Shown here: positions 1 through 10,036 of the stretch, one piece after another
Numbering within the stretch: position 1 is the first letter of the stretch
Layout of the letters: each line of letters opens with the position of its first letter
DNA from: Verrucomicrobiales bacterium
Lineage (GTDB): Bacteria; Verrucomicrobiota; Verrucomicrobiia; Limisphaerales; Palsa-1400
Reading direction: 5' to 3'
Assembly: GCA_003140095.1 (NCBI GenBank)
Contig: PLIU01000243.1
Coordinates: 1 to 35,112, forward strand
Length of the DNA stretch: 35,112 nucleotides
Translations under genes and position numbers: made by a program
Notes under the pieces: model-generated
What the model was told of the DNA's origin: nothing
The model's input: only the letters and a program-made list of their open reading frames with translations
Database searches by the model: none

Positions 1-1173
1 CGCGTCTGCCCCGCCCCGTGCGAAGGCTCCTGCGTGCTGGGTATTATCTCGCCCCCGGTCACCATCAAGAATATCGAGTGCGCCATCGCGGACCGCGGAT
101 GGCAGGAAGGCTGGATCAAACCCGAACCGCCCCCATCTCGCACCGGCAAAAGGGTCGCTGTGGTTGGCTCCGGCCCGGCCGGACTCTGCGCGGCCGCCCA
201 ACTCAACCGCGCCGGGCACCAGGTCATCGTTTTCGAACGCGCCGACCGCCTCGGCGGCCTGCTCATGTACGGCATCCCGAACATGAAGCTGGGCAAAGAA
301 CTGGTGCAACGGCGCATCGATCAGATGGCCGCCGAGGGGGTCACCTTCCTGGCCGGGACCGAAGTCGGAAAAGATTATCCGGCCGAAAACCTTCTGCGCG
401 AGTTTGACGCCGCCGTGCTCTGCACCGGCGCGACCAAGCCGCGCGACCTGCCCGTCGAAGGCCGGAACCTCAAAGGCGTTCATTTCGCGATGGAATTTCT
501 TCACGCCAACACCAAGAGCCTTCTGGACGGCCAGAAAAACGGCGCTTTTATCCCCGCCGAAGGCAAGGACGTCGTCGTCATCGGCGGCGGCGACACCGGC
601 ACCGACTGTGTCGGCACCGCCATGCGGCACCAATGCAAGAGTCTGGCGCAATTGGAAATCCTGCCGCAACCGCCCCCGGGCCGCGCCAAGGACAATCCAT
701 GGCCGGAATGGCCCAAGGTGTATCGTCTGGACTACGGCCAGGAGGAAGCCGCGGCCAAATTCGGCGCAGACCCGCGCATCTACCTGACCACCGCCAAGAA
801 ATTTACCGGCGACGCTGCTGGCCAGGTCCAGGAAATCCACACCGTCCAGATCGAATGGAAACGAAATGAAAAGGGGCAATTCACGGCCGTCGAGGTGCCC
901 GGCACGGAGCAAGCGCGGCCCGCGCAATTGGTGCTGCTGGCCATGGGCTTCTTAGGCCCCGAACAGCCGCTGTTGGAACTATTGGGGCTGGAATGCGACG
1001 CCCGCACCAACATCAAGGCTGAACACGAAAAGTACGCCACCAATCTCCGCGGCGTTTTTGCCGCGGGCGACGCCCGCCGCGGCCAGAGCCTGGTGGTGTG
1101 GGCGTTTAACGAAGGCCGCGGCGCCGCCCGCGAGTGCGATCGCTTCCTGATGGGAACGACGAACCTACCCTAA
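1..1173 (+). CDS. gltD: Glutamate synthase (NADPH) small subunit, 5' end outside window
   Basis: The reading frame is open from base 1, so the gene begins upstream of the window. GltD transfers electrons from NADPH through FAD and Fe-S clusters to the large subunit GltB, which makes glutamate from glutamine and 2-oxoglutarate. The first residues read [11 protein letters not shown], the cysteine-rich Fe-S motif of GltD. A dinucleotide-binding motif [17 protein letters not shown] follows (about bases 166-216), then a second Rossmann motif GGGDTGTDC (about 583-609). The C-terminal FAD motif [18 protein letters not shown] is near the end. TAA lies at 1171-1173. An ATG at 34 lies inside the Fe-S domain and is not the true start. 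gltB would be expected upstream, out of view. Confidence 0.95.
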   Translation, partial: RVCPAPCEGSCVLGIISPPVTIKNIECAIADRGWQEGWIKPEPPPSRTGKRVAVVGSGPAGLCAAAQLNRAGHQVIVFERADRLGGLLMYGIPNMKLGKELVQRRIDQMAAEGVTFLAGTEVGKDYPAENLLREFDAAVLCTGATKPRDLPVEGRNLKGVHFAMEFLHANTKSLLDGQKNGAFIPAEGKDVVVIGGGDTGTDCVGTAMRHQCKSLAQLEILPQPPPGRAKDNPWPEWPKVYRLDYGQEEAAAKFGADPRIYLTTAKKFTGDAAGQVQEIHTVQIEWKRNEKGQFTAVEVPGTEQARPAQLVLLAMGFLGPEQPLLELLGLECDARTNIKAEHEKYATNLRGVFAAGDARRGQSLVVWAFNEGRGAARECDRFLMGTTNLP

Positions 1174-1198
1174 GGCGCGGTCTCCATGGATGGCTGTG

Positions 1199-1627
1199 TC
1201 AGGTTGCAGCCGCCACGCGTGCCCTTGGCAGACTGGTCAAATCAGGTTCCACAAATTCACTCTTGGCCCGGGCGCTCATGAATAAATCAGAGGAGTAAAA
1301 TAAACGGTGGATCTTGTTCTGACTTAGTTGCGGATGGAAATCGAAAAACTCATCCGCCGTGACGCGCGGTCCATATTCCTGCACGGTCATTTGGATGACG
1401 TGGAGCCAGAATAAAGTCAACGTCTCATGATAGCCGCGCGTCGGCGTTTTGGGAACCTTGTTGGCGGCGTTGCAAGCGCGAATTCCTTCGCGCAGCTTTT
1501 GGCTGGCGTTGGCGAAACCGAAGCGCACCAGATAAATATATGCCAACTTCACGTGCGCGCGGTGATGCCATTGATCGAAAGGGAAAGTGCATGTTTCGAA
1601 CTGCTGGACAAAATCGCCGTCGTTCAT
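1199..1627 (-). CDS. Conserved hypothetical protein, 142 aa
   Basis: I recognise this as a small uncharacterised bacterial family but not its function. The protein starts MNDGDFVQQFETCTFPFDQW, followed by HHRAHVKLAYIYL. The HH/RAH pattern and aromatic-rich helices suggest a compact helical domain. The frame stays open upstream to 1816, but those residues are arginine-rich and low in coding character. I chose ATG 1627 because the conserved part begins there and an AAGG-type ribosome site lies just upstream. There is no signal peptide or membrane segment. It converges with gltD, 25 bases away. No catalytic role can be assigned. Confidence 0.7.
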   Translation of the reverse strand: MNDGDFVQQFETCTFPFDQWHHRAHVKLAYIYLVRFGFANASQKLREGIRACNAANKVPKTPTRGYHETLTLFWLHVIQMTVQEYGPRVTADEFFDFHPQLSQNKIHRLFYSSDLFMSARAKSEFVEPDLTSLPRARVAAAT

Positions 1628-2069
1628 GCCTTGTTGTAAAAGAAGGACCCGCGCGATGCAACCAATCACCGGGCGGGTCTTACATCCCCAAAACAACGAG
1701 GAAAACATACACCACCGGACAGGTTTGAACATCGGGGGCCTCCCCCAATTTTGCACCGGAAAAAGTCCCGGCGGCATTAACCTCCAACGGCAACGACGGC
1801 GTGGAATTGCTTCCACGCCGTCTGATTGCGTACTCGGTTCCTCCGTCTTCTCAGACGTTTGGGCGCGGAAAAAATTCGCTCAAACATTCGCTCACTTTTG
1901 AGCAATAGGAATGCCAGAGGAAAAAGTTATGCTCGCGATCCGCATTGCCTCTCCCAAACATTCGCTATCACGAAGCGAATACGTCCAACCCACTCTGTCG
2001 CCTTTTGCTCATCCCTGCCTCTTTTCGCCATAGCCGGCGAGTTTGGATTTACCGTCAACGGCCCGCAAC
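1628..2069. other. Intergenic region, 442 bp
   Basis: This gap lies between manC and the small hypothetical gene, both on the minus strand. It holds a perfect 12-bp hairpin at 1795-1822. It also holds a direct repeat of CAAACATTCGCT (around 1882 and 1955) and a small inverted repeat, ATTCGCT/AGCGAAT, at 1960-1980. Short open frames here lack coding character, start signals or recognisable sequence. Confidence 0.5.
1795..1822. repeat. Perfect 12-bp inverted repeat with TTGC loop
   Basis: Two 12-base arms (GACGGCGTGGAA and TTCCACGCCGTC) flank a 4-base TTGC loop with no mismatch. It sits about 250 bases after the manC stop on the minus strand. It would form a very stable RNA hairpin, but neither strand has a U-tract after it, so it is not a standard intrinsic terminator. 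It could be an mRNA 3'-end stabiliser, a factor-dependent terminator element or a dispersed palindrome. Confidence 0.6.
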
Positions 2070-3197
2070 CTACACCAATTTCCTGTATCTCTTGTCTTCC
2101 GATAGCTTCTTGACCAAATCCTTGACCTTCTGCGCCTGACTCTTGTCCGCCAGCAAAACGGCGTCGTCGGTCTGCACCAAAATTGCGTCCCGCAACCCCA
2201 CCACCGCTATGGGCGTGCGGTTTTTCGTCCTTGCATCAAATATAATGTTGTGCGCGCCATCCACGTGGACGAAATCGGCCGCGGCGCAATTGCTTTCCGC
2301 ATCCGCCTTCAAATGCCGCCCCAGCGCGGTCCAGGAGCCGACATCGTCCCACGCGAACGCCCCGTCGGCCACGACGACGTTTTGCGCTTGCTCCAGAAGG
2401 GCGTAGTCAATGGAGATTCTCTTGATGGCGGGGTATTCCCGTGCCAGAACCTTGTCGAGCTTTGGGGTGCCGGCCACCCGGGACCAACGCTGGCAGGCGG
2501 CGGCCAGTTCCGGCTGGTGCTTTTCCAATCCCTGGGTGATGGTGACGAACGACCAGATGAACATGCCGGCGTTCCACCGATACTGGCCGCTGTTCAAATA
2601 CTCCAGCGCTTTGTCCAAATTCGGTTTCTCCACAAACTGCTCCGCTTTGAAAAAGGACGTTTTATACGGCTTGACGCCGTGCGGCGGAGGCAGCGCGTTG
2701 CCGACGCGGATATAGCCGTAACCCGTCGCCGGCTCGGTCGGCTTGATGCCGATGGTGACAATGACCTGTCCGCGCCCGGCCACATCAAACGAATCCGCCA
2801 GCACCTGCTGAAATTGTTTCTCCTCCGGTATCACGTGATCGGCGGGCAGGACGGCCATGACGGCGTTGGTCGAACGCTGTCCAGCCACGGCCGCGCCCAG
2901 GGTCACGGCGGCGCAGGTGTCGCGTCCGACCGGTTCGGCGATGACGTTTTCCTTGGGCAGCTTGGGCAATTGCCGTCGGACTTCGGGCGCCTGGATGGCG
3001 TTGGTAATGATGAGAATATTCTTCAGCGGCGCCAGCGGCAGGACGCGATCGACAGCCTGTTGCAAAAAGGAGCGGCGGCCGAGCAACGTCACCAGTTGCT
3101 TCGGTGTTTTTTCGCGGCTGACGGGCCAAAAACGCTCCCCCCGCCCGCCCGCCATGATAATGACATACCGATTGTCGCTTTTAGCATTTTTCTTCAT
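2070..3197 (-). CDS. manC: Mannose-1-phosphate guanylyltransferase
   Basis: The enzyme makes GDP-mannose from mannose-1-phosphate and GTP, supplying mannose, fucose or rhamnose units for surface glycans. The protein has 375 residues, the size of the single-domain form without the fused isomerase. The nucleotidyltransferase signature GGRGERFWPVSREKTPKQ occupies about residues 17-34, and the sugar-phosphate loop QFVEKPN lies near mid-protein. Its ATG (3195-3197) overlaps the trpA stop in an ATGA arrangement, which suggests coupled translation. It is the last gene of the atpD-atpC-trpA-manC run. Placement after trpA has no obvious metabolic logic. Confidence 0.92.
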   Translation of the reverse strand: MKKNAKSDNRYVIIMAGGRGERFWPVSREKTPKQLVTLLGRRSFLQQAVDRVLPLAPLKNILIITNAIQAPEVRRQLPKLPKENVIAEPVGRDTCAAVTLGAAVAGQRSTNAVMAVLPADHVIPEEKQFQQVLADSFDVAGRGQVIVTIGIKPTEPATGYGYIRVGNALPPPHGVKPYKTSFFKAEQFVEKPNLDKALEYLNSGQYRWNAGMFIWSFVTITQGLEKHQPELAAACQRWSRVAGTPKLDKVLAREYPAIKRISIDYALLEQAQNVVVADGAFAWDDVGSWTALGRHLKADAESNCAAADFVHVDGAHNIIFDARTKNRTPIAVVGLRDAILVQTDDAVLLADKSQAQKVKDLVKKLSEDKRYRKLV

Positions 3198-4003
3198 AAC
3201 GATGATTTATCTTTAACCGGCTTCAGCAGCGCGCCAGTGAAGGCGGCCACACGCTCCGGCAGGTCCGCGCACCGGCCATGCTCGGCTATTTGGTGGACCA
3301 CGGCGCTGCCTACCACCACGGCGTCGGCGTTCAGCGCCACCATCCTGGCTTGCTCGGGAGTGGATATGCCAAAACCGACGGCAATGGGCAAATCCGTGTG
3401 CGCGCGGATTTTGGCGGTCATGGCGCCGATGGTTTCGGAGACACTTTTTTGCATGCCCGTGACTCCTTCGCGCGAAACGTAATAGATGAAGCCCCTGCCG
3501 TGCCGCACGATCAGTTCCATGCGCGATTCCGGCGTGGTCGGCGCGACCAGGTAAATGACGGACATGCCTGCCCGTGCCATGAGCGCCTCGTAGTTGCCCG
3601 ATTCCTCCGGCGGCAGGTCCAGCGCCAGCAAGCCATCCACCCCGGCGGCGGCGGCCTCGCGCACAAATGGCTCCAGGCCGCGCCGATGCATAAGGTTGAA
3701 ATAGATGTAAAGGACAATGGGAATCTGCGACTCCAGCCGGATGGCGGCGACGGTTTGCAAAACTTTGGCCGGCGTCGTCCCCGATTCCAGGCCGCGCTGG
3801 GCGGCCAACTGGTTGACCAAGCCATCGGCCAGCGGATCGCTGAACGGCACGCCCAATTCGAGAATGTCGACACCCATCTTATCGAAAACCAAGGCCAGCC
3901 GCCGCGTCATTTCCAGGCTGGGGTCGCCCGCGCCAATATAGACGATGAAGCCCTTTTGCCCTTCCTTTTTTAACCGTGCAAATCGTTCTTCGATGCGATT
4001 CAT
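3194..4003 (-). CDS. trpA: Tryptophan synthase alpha chain
   Basis: TrpA cleaves indole-3-glycerol phosphate to indole and glyceraldehyde-3-phosphate, and indole is channelled to TrpB. The chosen start is ATG 4003 (MNRIEERFARLKKEG), giving 269 residues, the usual family length. The frame continues upstream to 4159, but that part overlaps atpC and is not TrpA-like. Catalytic Glu49 (ILELGVPFSDPLADG) and Asp60 fall exactly at the classical positions. The loop GFIYYVSREGVTG is present. The usual YYNP-type segment reads YIYFNLMHR. The gene starts 10 bases after atpC and ends within the manC start codon. No trpB is adjacent, so it is detached from a classical trp operon. Confidence 0.95.
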   Translation of the reverse strand: MNRIEERFARLKKEGQKGFIVYIGAGDPSLEMTRRLALVFDKMGVDILELGVPFSDPLADGLVNQLAAQRGLESGTTPAKVLQTVAAIRLESQIPIVLYIYFNLMHRRGLEPFVREAAAAGVDGLLALDLPPEESGNYEALMARAGMSVIYLVAPTTPESRMELIVRHGRGFIYYVSREGVTGMQKSVSETIGAMTAKIRAHTDLPIAVGFGISTPEQARMVALNADAVVVGSAVVHQIAEHGRCADLPERVAAFTGALLKPVKDKSSL

Positions 4004-4013
4004 GCGCCAGCCC

Positions 4014-4424
4014 TTAGCGGAGGCGCCGGCGCTTGACGTTGATCTGGGCCAGCGCATTGGCCAGCGCCGCGCTGACAATCGCGTGGTCTCCGTCATCAAG
4101 ATGTTCAGCCAGGCGCGCCTCGGCCCGGCGGCGGGCCTCCTCGGCCTTGGCTTCGTCAATATCGTCCGCCTTGATCGCCATGTCGGTCAGGATGGCAACA
4201 TGATCGCCGGTGACTTCAACGAACCCCTCGCCGACGGCGAGGAACGTGTCCTTGCCGTCCTTGCGCACGATGATTTCCCCCGGCGCCAGTTGCGTCATCA
4301 GAGGGACGTGGTGGGGATAAACGCCCATCTCGCCCTCCGTGCCCGGCAACGTCACCATCTCCACGTCGTCGGAATAGGTCTGGGCTTCCGGCGTGACAAT
4401 TTCCAACTTGAGCGTCTCTGGCAT
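4014..4424 (-). CDS. atpC: F1F0 ATP synthase epsilon subunit
   Basis: The epsilon subunit sits on the central stalk of F1 and modulates rotary catalysis. The 136 residues show the N-terminal beta-sandwich (LEIVTPEAQTYSDDVEMV and GEMGVYPHHVPLMTQLAPG) followed by the two-helix C-terminal domain (about residues 88-136). The start codon follows the atpD stop with no gap, so the two are surely co-transcribed. The protein has normal length and no visible defect. Confidence 0.95.
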   Translation of the reverse strand: MPETLKLEIVTPEAQTYSDDVEMVTLPGTEGEMGVYPHHVPLMTQLAPGEIIVRKDGKDTFLAVGEGFVEVTGDHVAILTDMAIKADDIDEAKAEEARRRAEARLAEHLDDGDHAIVSAALANALAQINVKRRRLR

Positions 4425-5840
<1,416 letters not shown>

Positions 5841-5943
5841 TCAGCGCGTTTTCCTGAAAGAGCGGAGAATTTACGAGCAGAGGGACGGCGGTGTCAAGGG
5901 TGTTCGTATGATTTTTCCGGTTCTATCCTCAACCAGATCCGAT

Positions 5944-6674
5944 TCAAAAACTCTTCCGTTCGGCCTTGAGCCTCCTTTTCTCGCGGTCGGCGACTTTCTT
6001 GATGCTTTCGGCCCCTGGCAGATTCTCCGGCATGGTGCCACCTAACTCGTGAATCGTTCTGCGGACTTTGCACCCCACATCGTTGTGAATGCGGTTGGCG
6101 TTAACTTTGTTACGCACATTTTCACGACGCAACTTCTCCTCCGTTTGCGTGGCGCGGAAAAGATTGGCCGCTAACTCAGTGCTGCCCACGTGATCGAGCA
6201 CATGTTCCTCGCCTTTGAGCCGCTTGCGTGCATGGATGTCCCTCATCCCTCGACGCGCAGCAGCAGGCGAGTCTTGTCCTCCTTCAAGGCCTGGTCATCC
6301 GCCATCTCCTGGCGACGCGTTTGCACGGCAAAATAACTTTGGCCCAGCGCCACGAGCGGTTTGCTGGGATCGGCGTTCTGAATGACCAGATAACAGGCAT
6401 AGCGGGAAAGCGCCCAATCCTCAAGCTCACGTTGCGCGCCCGAACCGATGGTGACCATATTGCGCATTTCCGCAAAATGGTCGGCAACGGCGTGGCCGCT
6501 TTTGGCGCAGGCTTCCTTTGCCTTTTCAATCACCGGTTGGAAGTTGCGGAAGTTGAAGTATTCAAGCACACGGGCAAGATCGCGCGCGGACCAGAATTCG
6601 CGGTCTTGCGGGTTCACTCGTTTGATTCGCTCAAACGTGTTGCTCGCGGTGGGGACCGGCAATGAATCGCTCAT
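5944..6674 (-). pseudogene. dinD: DNA damage-inducible protein D, internally deleted and split
   Basis: Two adjacent frames together match DinD, whose E. coli member affects RecA-DNA filaments. The first (6674 to 6243) carries the Bro-N-like part (FWSARDLARVLEYFNFRNF, then VTIGSGAQRELEDWALSRYA) and stops after RLLLRVEG. The second (6246 to 5944) resumes with RDIHARKRLKGEEHVLDHVG, STELAANLFRATQTEEKLRR and ELGGTMPENLPGAE. Compared with the family as I remember it, roughly 40-45 residues in the middle are missing and the frame changes at the junction. The frames overlap as ATGA, so two polypeptides could still be made. ATG 6674 has an AAGGA site 5 bases upstream. It lies immediately upstream of atpD. 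Confidence 0.8.
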
Positions 6675-6712
6675 GGGATTCCTTTTACACCAAGCCACGG
6701 TTGAGAAGAAGA

Positions 6713-6725
6713 GTGAATTGTTCAC
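6713..6725. promoter_or_regulatory. Short palindrome upstream of dinD remnant
   Basis: GTGAATTGTTCAC is a perfect 5-bp inverted repeat with a 3-base centre, 38 bases before the dinD ATG. It lies in the divergent gap between dinD and the hypothetical gene at 6897. It contains one TGTTC half of the known Verrucomicrobia LexA motif (TGTTC-N4-GAACA) but lacks the second half, so LexA control is not supported. It may be an operator for another regulator. Confidence 0.25.
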
Positions 6726-6896
6726 ATATTTTTCTCCTACTGACATAAAGGAACCAACGAATCCGTGTTTAACGCTTGATTTTAGGTGGCCGCCGCTACA
6801 GTCTCCTCACTTGCCAAATGATTGAGGAATGCCAGGAATCTTTTTTGCGCTCAGAATTAATCGTAGCCATTTTGATTCTCGGGGTGCTTGAATGCC

Positions 6897-7405
6897 ATGT
6901 CAAAGATGAACGAGCCATCAAAAAAAAGTCCAGCCGAGGTGATGCGCGAATTGCGGCTAAAGATGTTGACTACGTCTCCGGCGGAGTTTGGCCAGAAGCC
7001 GACTCCTGAGTATCCACGAGCGTATGGCGTTCTCATGGACTGGCCCGTCGAAACGGGTACGGTGAGCGTTGTCTCATTATCGAGCGGCGATGCATTTATA
7101 CGACTGGGACCTTCGGAGTCATTGGAGGCATCGGGCATGAGACTGTTCGCAGTGCTGCCAGAAGTTTTGTGAAGGTCGCGGAGAAACATTACGATGAGGC
7201 AACCTCGACGAAGGATTACCCATATCCTGAAGCGGGGCGCGTTCGATTTTACCTTGTTTGCTACGACGGAGTCCGAACGATCGAAGCCGATTTGGAGTCG
7301 GTGAAAGATGGGACAGACAAGTGCTCTGATTTGTACATTGCAGGACAGAGTGTCATTACAGAGTTGCGGTTGACGACTCAGAAATTGAAGGGAGGGAAGC
7401 CATGA
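6897..7405 (+). pseudogene. Conserved hypothetical protein, frameshifted
   Basis: The first frame (6897 onward, MSKMNEPSKKSPAEVM) reads PRAYGVLMDWPVETGTVSVV to about base 7100. The conserved continuation is then in another frame: TTGTFGVIGGIGHETVR, AEKHYDEATS and YPYPEAGRVRFYLVCYDGVR, ending at TGA 7403-7405. Restoring one missing base near 7100 would give a single protein of about 169 residues. I recall intact members of this uncharacterised family with the same order of blocks, but no known function. A GGGG-type ribosome site precedes ATG 6897. The break could be a real mutation or a sequencing error, and both halves keep good coding character. Confidence 0.65.
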
Positions 7406-7526
7406 CCGTTTGGTCTAATTGCTCTGATAAATTGAAACCTTTTCTTTTCGAACAACAACTCGATCAATTGTCAAAGCCCGTCCCCTGAAGCCGGCGGGGC
7501 AGCGCGGTGGGCCTCTCTTTTAATGA

Positions 7527-7615
7527 AAAGACGCCAAGGCTCAAAGTTGCCAAGAACCGCACCTCTTCCTCCCAAGTCAATTCTTTATCTTGCGTCCTCG
7601 CGTCTTGGCGTCTTT
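7527..7615. repeat. Inverted repeat of the 'cgcaaagacgccaag' type
   Basis: AAAGACGCCAAG at 7527-7538 is repeated as its exact reverse complement at 7604-7615, 65 bases apart, just upstream of the SulP gene. The right arm continues into TTTGCGTT. Words of this kind are dispersed in intergenic regions of many environmental bacteria. The 181-base gap (7489-7669) holds no other recognisable element. Confidence 0.5.
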
Positions 7616-7669
7616 GCGTTATCATTCGTTGCCTCGGCCCGGTGATGAAGTATAAAGAATAAAACGCAA

Positions 7670-9367
7670 ATGAACGATGGAGAAAGATCTGATCCGACGA
7701 CAAAGCAAACTGCACCCACCGGCCTTTCGCTTTTCCGCGGTTACCGGCGGCAATGGCTGGCGGGTGACGTGGCGGCGGGGGTCAGCGGGTGCTTGATCAT
7801 GATTCCCTCGGTCATCGCTTACGCGCGGCTGACCGGGTTGCCGCCGGAAAGCGGCCTTTTCGCGGCCCTGGTTCCTTTGGTTGTCTATCCGTTTTTAACC
7901 ACTTCGCCGCAAGTCATAGTCGGGCCGGATATTGCGATCTGCCTCTTGATGGCCAATGCCATCGGGCCGCTGGCCGGGAACGACCCAAAACACGCGGCTT
8001 CACTGGCGGCCATTTTGTCATTGGCCAGCGGCGTGCTTCTCCTGCTGGGCAGCCGGCTTAAATTGGGCCGGGCGGCGGATTTTCTCTCCAAACCAGTACT
8101 GGTGGGCTACATGACGGGCGCGGCCTTGATCCTGGTTGGCTCGCAATTGAGCAGCCTGTTGGGCCTGTCGCTAGCCAACAACGATTTTTTCCCGCGCCTG
8201 CTCGAAGTCATCCGCCGGCGGCACGAGGCGCACCTGCCAACCTTGTGTTTCGGATTGGGTCTGCTGGCGTTGATCTTGGGCCTGCGCCGATGGGCCCCGA
8301 AAGTTCCGGGCACGATCACCGCGTGTGTGGTGGCCACGGCCATCTCGGCGGCGTTTCATTTGGAAAAACAAGGCATTGCGGTGGTGGGCCGCTTTGAGGG
8401 CGGCCTGCCAGGTTTCGTTTTTCCGGACGTGCAGTGGCGCGAGTTTCACAGTCTGCTGCCGGCGGGGATTGGCATCGCCTTTCTCGCTTATACAGAGGGC
8501 ATCCTGCTGGCGCGGGCGTTTGCGGCCAAAAACGGGTACGACGTCGCGCCCAACCAGGAATTGTCGGCCTTGGGCGCGGCCAACTTGTGCAACGGCTTTT
8601 TCCAGGGCTTTGCCGTCACCGGCAGCCAGTCCCGCACGACGGTCAACGACCAGTCCGGCGGCAAGACGCAAATGGCCAGCCTGGTGATGGCCGGATGCGT
8701 GGCGCTCTTTCTTTTATTCTTTACATCGTTGCTGGCGCCCCTGCCGGCGGTCACGTTGGCCGCCATCTTGATTTTCGGAGGATGGAAGCTGGTGGAATTC
8801 CAGGCCATGAAGCGGATTTACCGCTACTATCCCGCCGCGGCGGGCATCGCGGCGCTGACGACCCTGGGCGTGCTGGCCGCGGGTGTAGTGGCGGGCATTT
8901 TGCTGGGCGTGATTCTCTCGCTGCTGACTTTGATCACCCGGATTTCGCACCCGCCGGATGCGGTGTTGCGCGAAGTCCCAGGACACGGTTTCCACGACGT
9001 GGGAGAGACGGCGGGGCAGACCTTGCCGGGCTTGCTGGCGTACCGTTTTTACGCGCCGCTGTTGTTCTCCAATTGCGGCTATTTTTCCGAACGCGTTCAC
9101 AGGCTCCTCGCCGCCTGTTCCCCGCCGGTGCGGTGGCTCTTGCTGGATGCCCAGGCGATCACCGACATCGACGTGACCGCCGTGGAAATGCTGCACGCGT
9201 TGCACCGGGAATTGAACGACCACGGCGTCGCGATGAAAATCGCCCACGCCAACCGGCCCTTGCGCGCGTTGCTCGAATCCACGGGGCTGGAAGGAGAGAT
9301 CGGCGAGGAGAGTTTTTTCCCATCGGTGCATGAGTGCGTGGAGGCCTTCGCCAAGGCCAAATTTTAG
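7670..9367 (+). CDS. SulP-family anion permease with STAS domain
   Basis: This is a predicted inner-membrane transporter for sulfate, bicarbonate or a related anion. The 565 residues begin with a cytoplasmic segment, then the SulP signature region (WLAGDVAAGVSGCLIMIPSV then IAYARLTGLPPESGLFAALV) and about 11-12 hydrophobic helices to about residue 425. A STAS domain follows (about 450-555: WLLLDAQAITDIDVTAVEML). The GSQSRTTVNDQSGGKT loop near residue 325 is typical of the family. The length is normal. ATG 7670 follows an AT-rich leader. The substrate cannot be told from sequence. The FMN reductase gene follows 41 bases later and may be co-transcribed. Confidence 0.92.
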   Translation: MNDGERSDPTTKQTAPTGLSLFRGYRRQWLAGDVAAGVSGCLIMIPSVIAYARLTGLPPESGLFAALVPLVVYPFLTTSPQVIVGPDIAICLLMANAIGPLAGNDPKHAASLAAILSLASGVLLLLGSRLKLGRAADFLSKPVLVGYMTGAALILVGSQLSSLLGLSLANNDFFPRLLEVIRRRHEAHLPTLCFGLGLLALILGLRRWAPKVPGTITACVVATAISAAFHLEKQGIAVVGRFEGGLPGFVFPDVQWREFHSLLPAGIGIAFLAYTEGILLARAFAAKNGYDVAPNQELSALGAANLCNGFFQGFAVTGSQSRTTVNDQSGGKTQMASLVMAGCVALFLLFFTSLLAPLPAVTLAAILIFGGWKLVEFQAMKRIYRYYPAAAGIAALTTLGVLAAGVVAGILLGVILSLLTLITRISHPPDAVLREVPGHGFHDVGETAGQTLPGLLAYRFYAPLLFSNCGYFSERVHRLLAACSPPVRWLLLDAQAITDIDVTAVEMLHALHRELNDHGVAMKIAHANRPLRALLESTGLEGEIGEESFFPSVHECVEAFAKAKF

Positions 9368-9408
9368 CATTGCCACGGTGGACTCCTTGGAATGAACCTG
9401 CCCGGGCA

Positions 9409-10023
9409 ATGACGACGCAAAAACAGACAGCGCCAACGGAACCGGCCCTCCGCGTTCTGGCGGTGGCCGGCAGCTTGAACAGCGACTCAGTCACGCGCGT
9501 GGTCGTGCGCGAGGCGGCCCGGCGACTGGCCACGCTCGGTTGCACGGTCGATCTCCTGGACCTTTTGCAAGAGCCGTTGCCTCTCTATAATCCGGATACC
9601 TCCCATGACGCGCCGGCCTATGCCTTGCTCCAAGGGCGGGTCGAGCGGGCGGACGTGGTGCTGCTGGGCACACCGGACTATCATGGCAGCATCAGCAGCG
9701 CGATGAAGAATTTCCTGGACCATTTCTGGCGCGAATTCGCCGGCAAGCTCTTCGCCACTATCGTGGCTTCGCACGAAAAAGGTTTGACAGTTACCGAACA
9801 CCTTCGGACCGTGGCGCGGCAATGTTACGCCTGGACGCTGCCCTACGGTGTTTCCTTCGTGGGCGAGGAAGACCTCAAGGACGGCAAAGTCAGCGGCGCC
9901 GAACTGGCCGGGCGGCTGGAAATGATGACGCGGGACATCGCCATTTATGGCCGGTTGTTGGCCGCCCAGCGCCGCGCGGACCTGGCCTCGACGGAACCCG
10001 GCTTCCTGGCGCGATTGAGGTGA
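9409..10023 (+). CDS. NAD(P)H-dependent FMN reductase-like flavoprotein
   Basis: This is a flavodoxin-fold protein of 204 residues, similar to chromate/azo and FMN reductases (SsuE/ArsH/YieF group). The N-terminal strand and phosphate loop read LAVAGSLNSDSVTRVVVREA, and the flavin-contact loop reads GTPDYHGSISSAMKNFLDHF. ATG 9409 was chosen because the flavin-binding strand follows after about 20 residues, and the longer frame to 9334 would overlap the SulP stop. It is downstream of the permease on the same strand. If the permease moves sulfate or sulfonate, a link to SsuE-like chemistry is possible, but this is inference. Confidence 0.88.
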   Translation: MTTQKQTAPTEPALRVLAVAGSLNSDSVTRVVVREAARRLATLGCTVDLLDLLQEPLPLYNPDTSHDAPAYALLQGRVERADVVLLGTPDYHGSISSAMKNFLDHFWREFAGKLFATIVASHEKGLTVTEHLRTVARQCYAWTLPYGVSFVGEEDLKDGKVSGAELAGRLEMMTRDIAIYGRLLAAQRRADLASTEPGFLARLR

Positions 10024-10036
10024 GGGTCCCGTCCGA

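Noticed and set aside
2250-3482. Open frame of 410 codons on the plus strand
   Set aside because: It is antisense to manC and trpA. No recognisable domain.
6713-6730. Possible LexA box before dinD
   Set aside because: Only one TGTTC half-site is present. The GAACA half is missing at the required spacing.
7402-7488. 28-codon frame overlapping the end of the frameshifted hypothetical gene (ATGA)
   Set aside because: It is too short, has no recognisable sequence, and the overlap alone is weak evidence.
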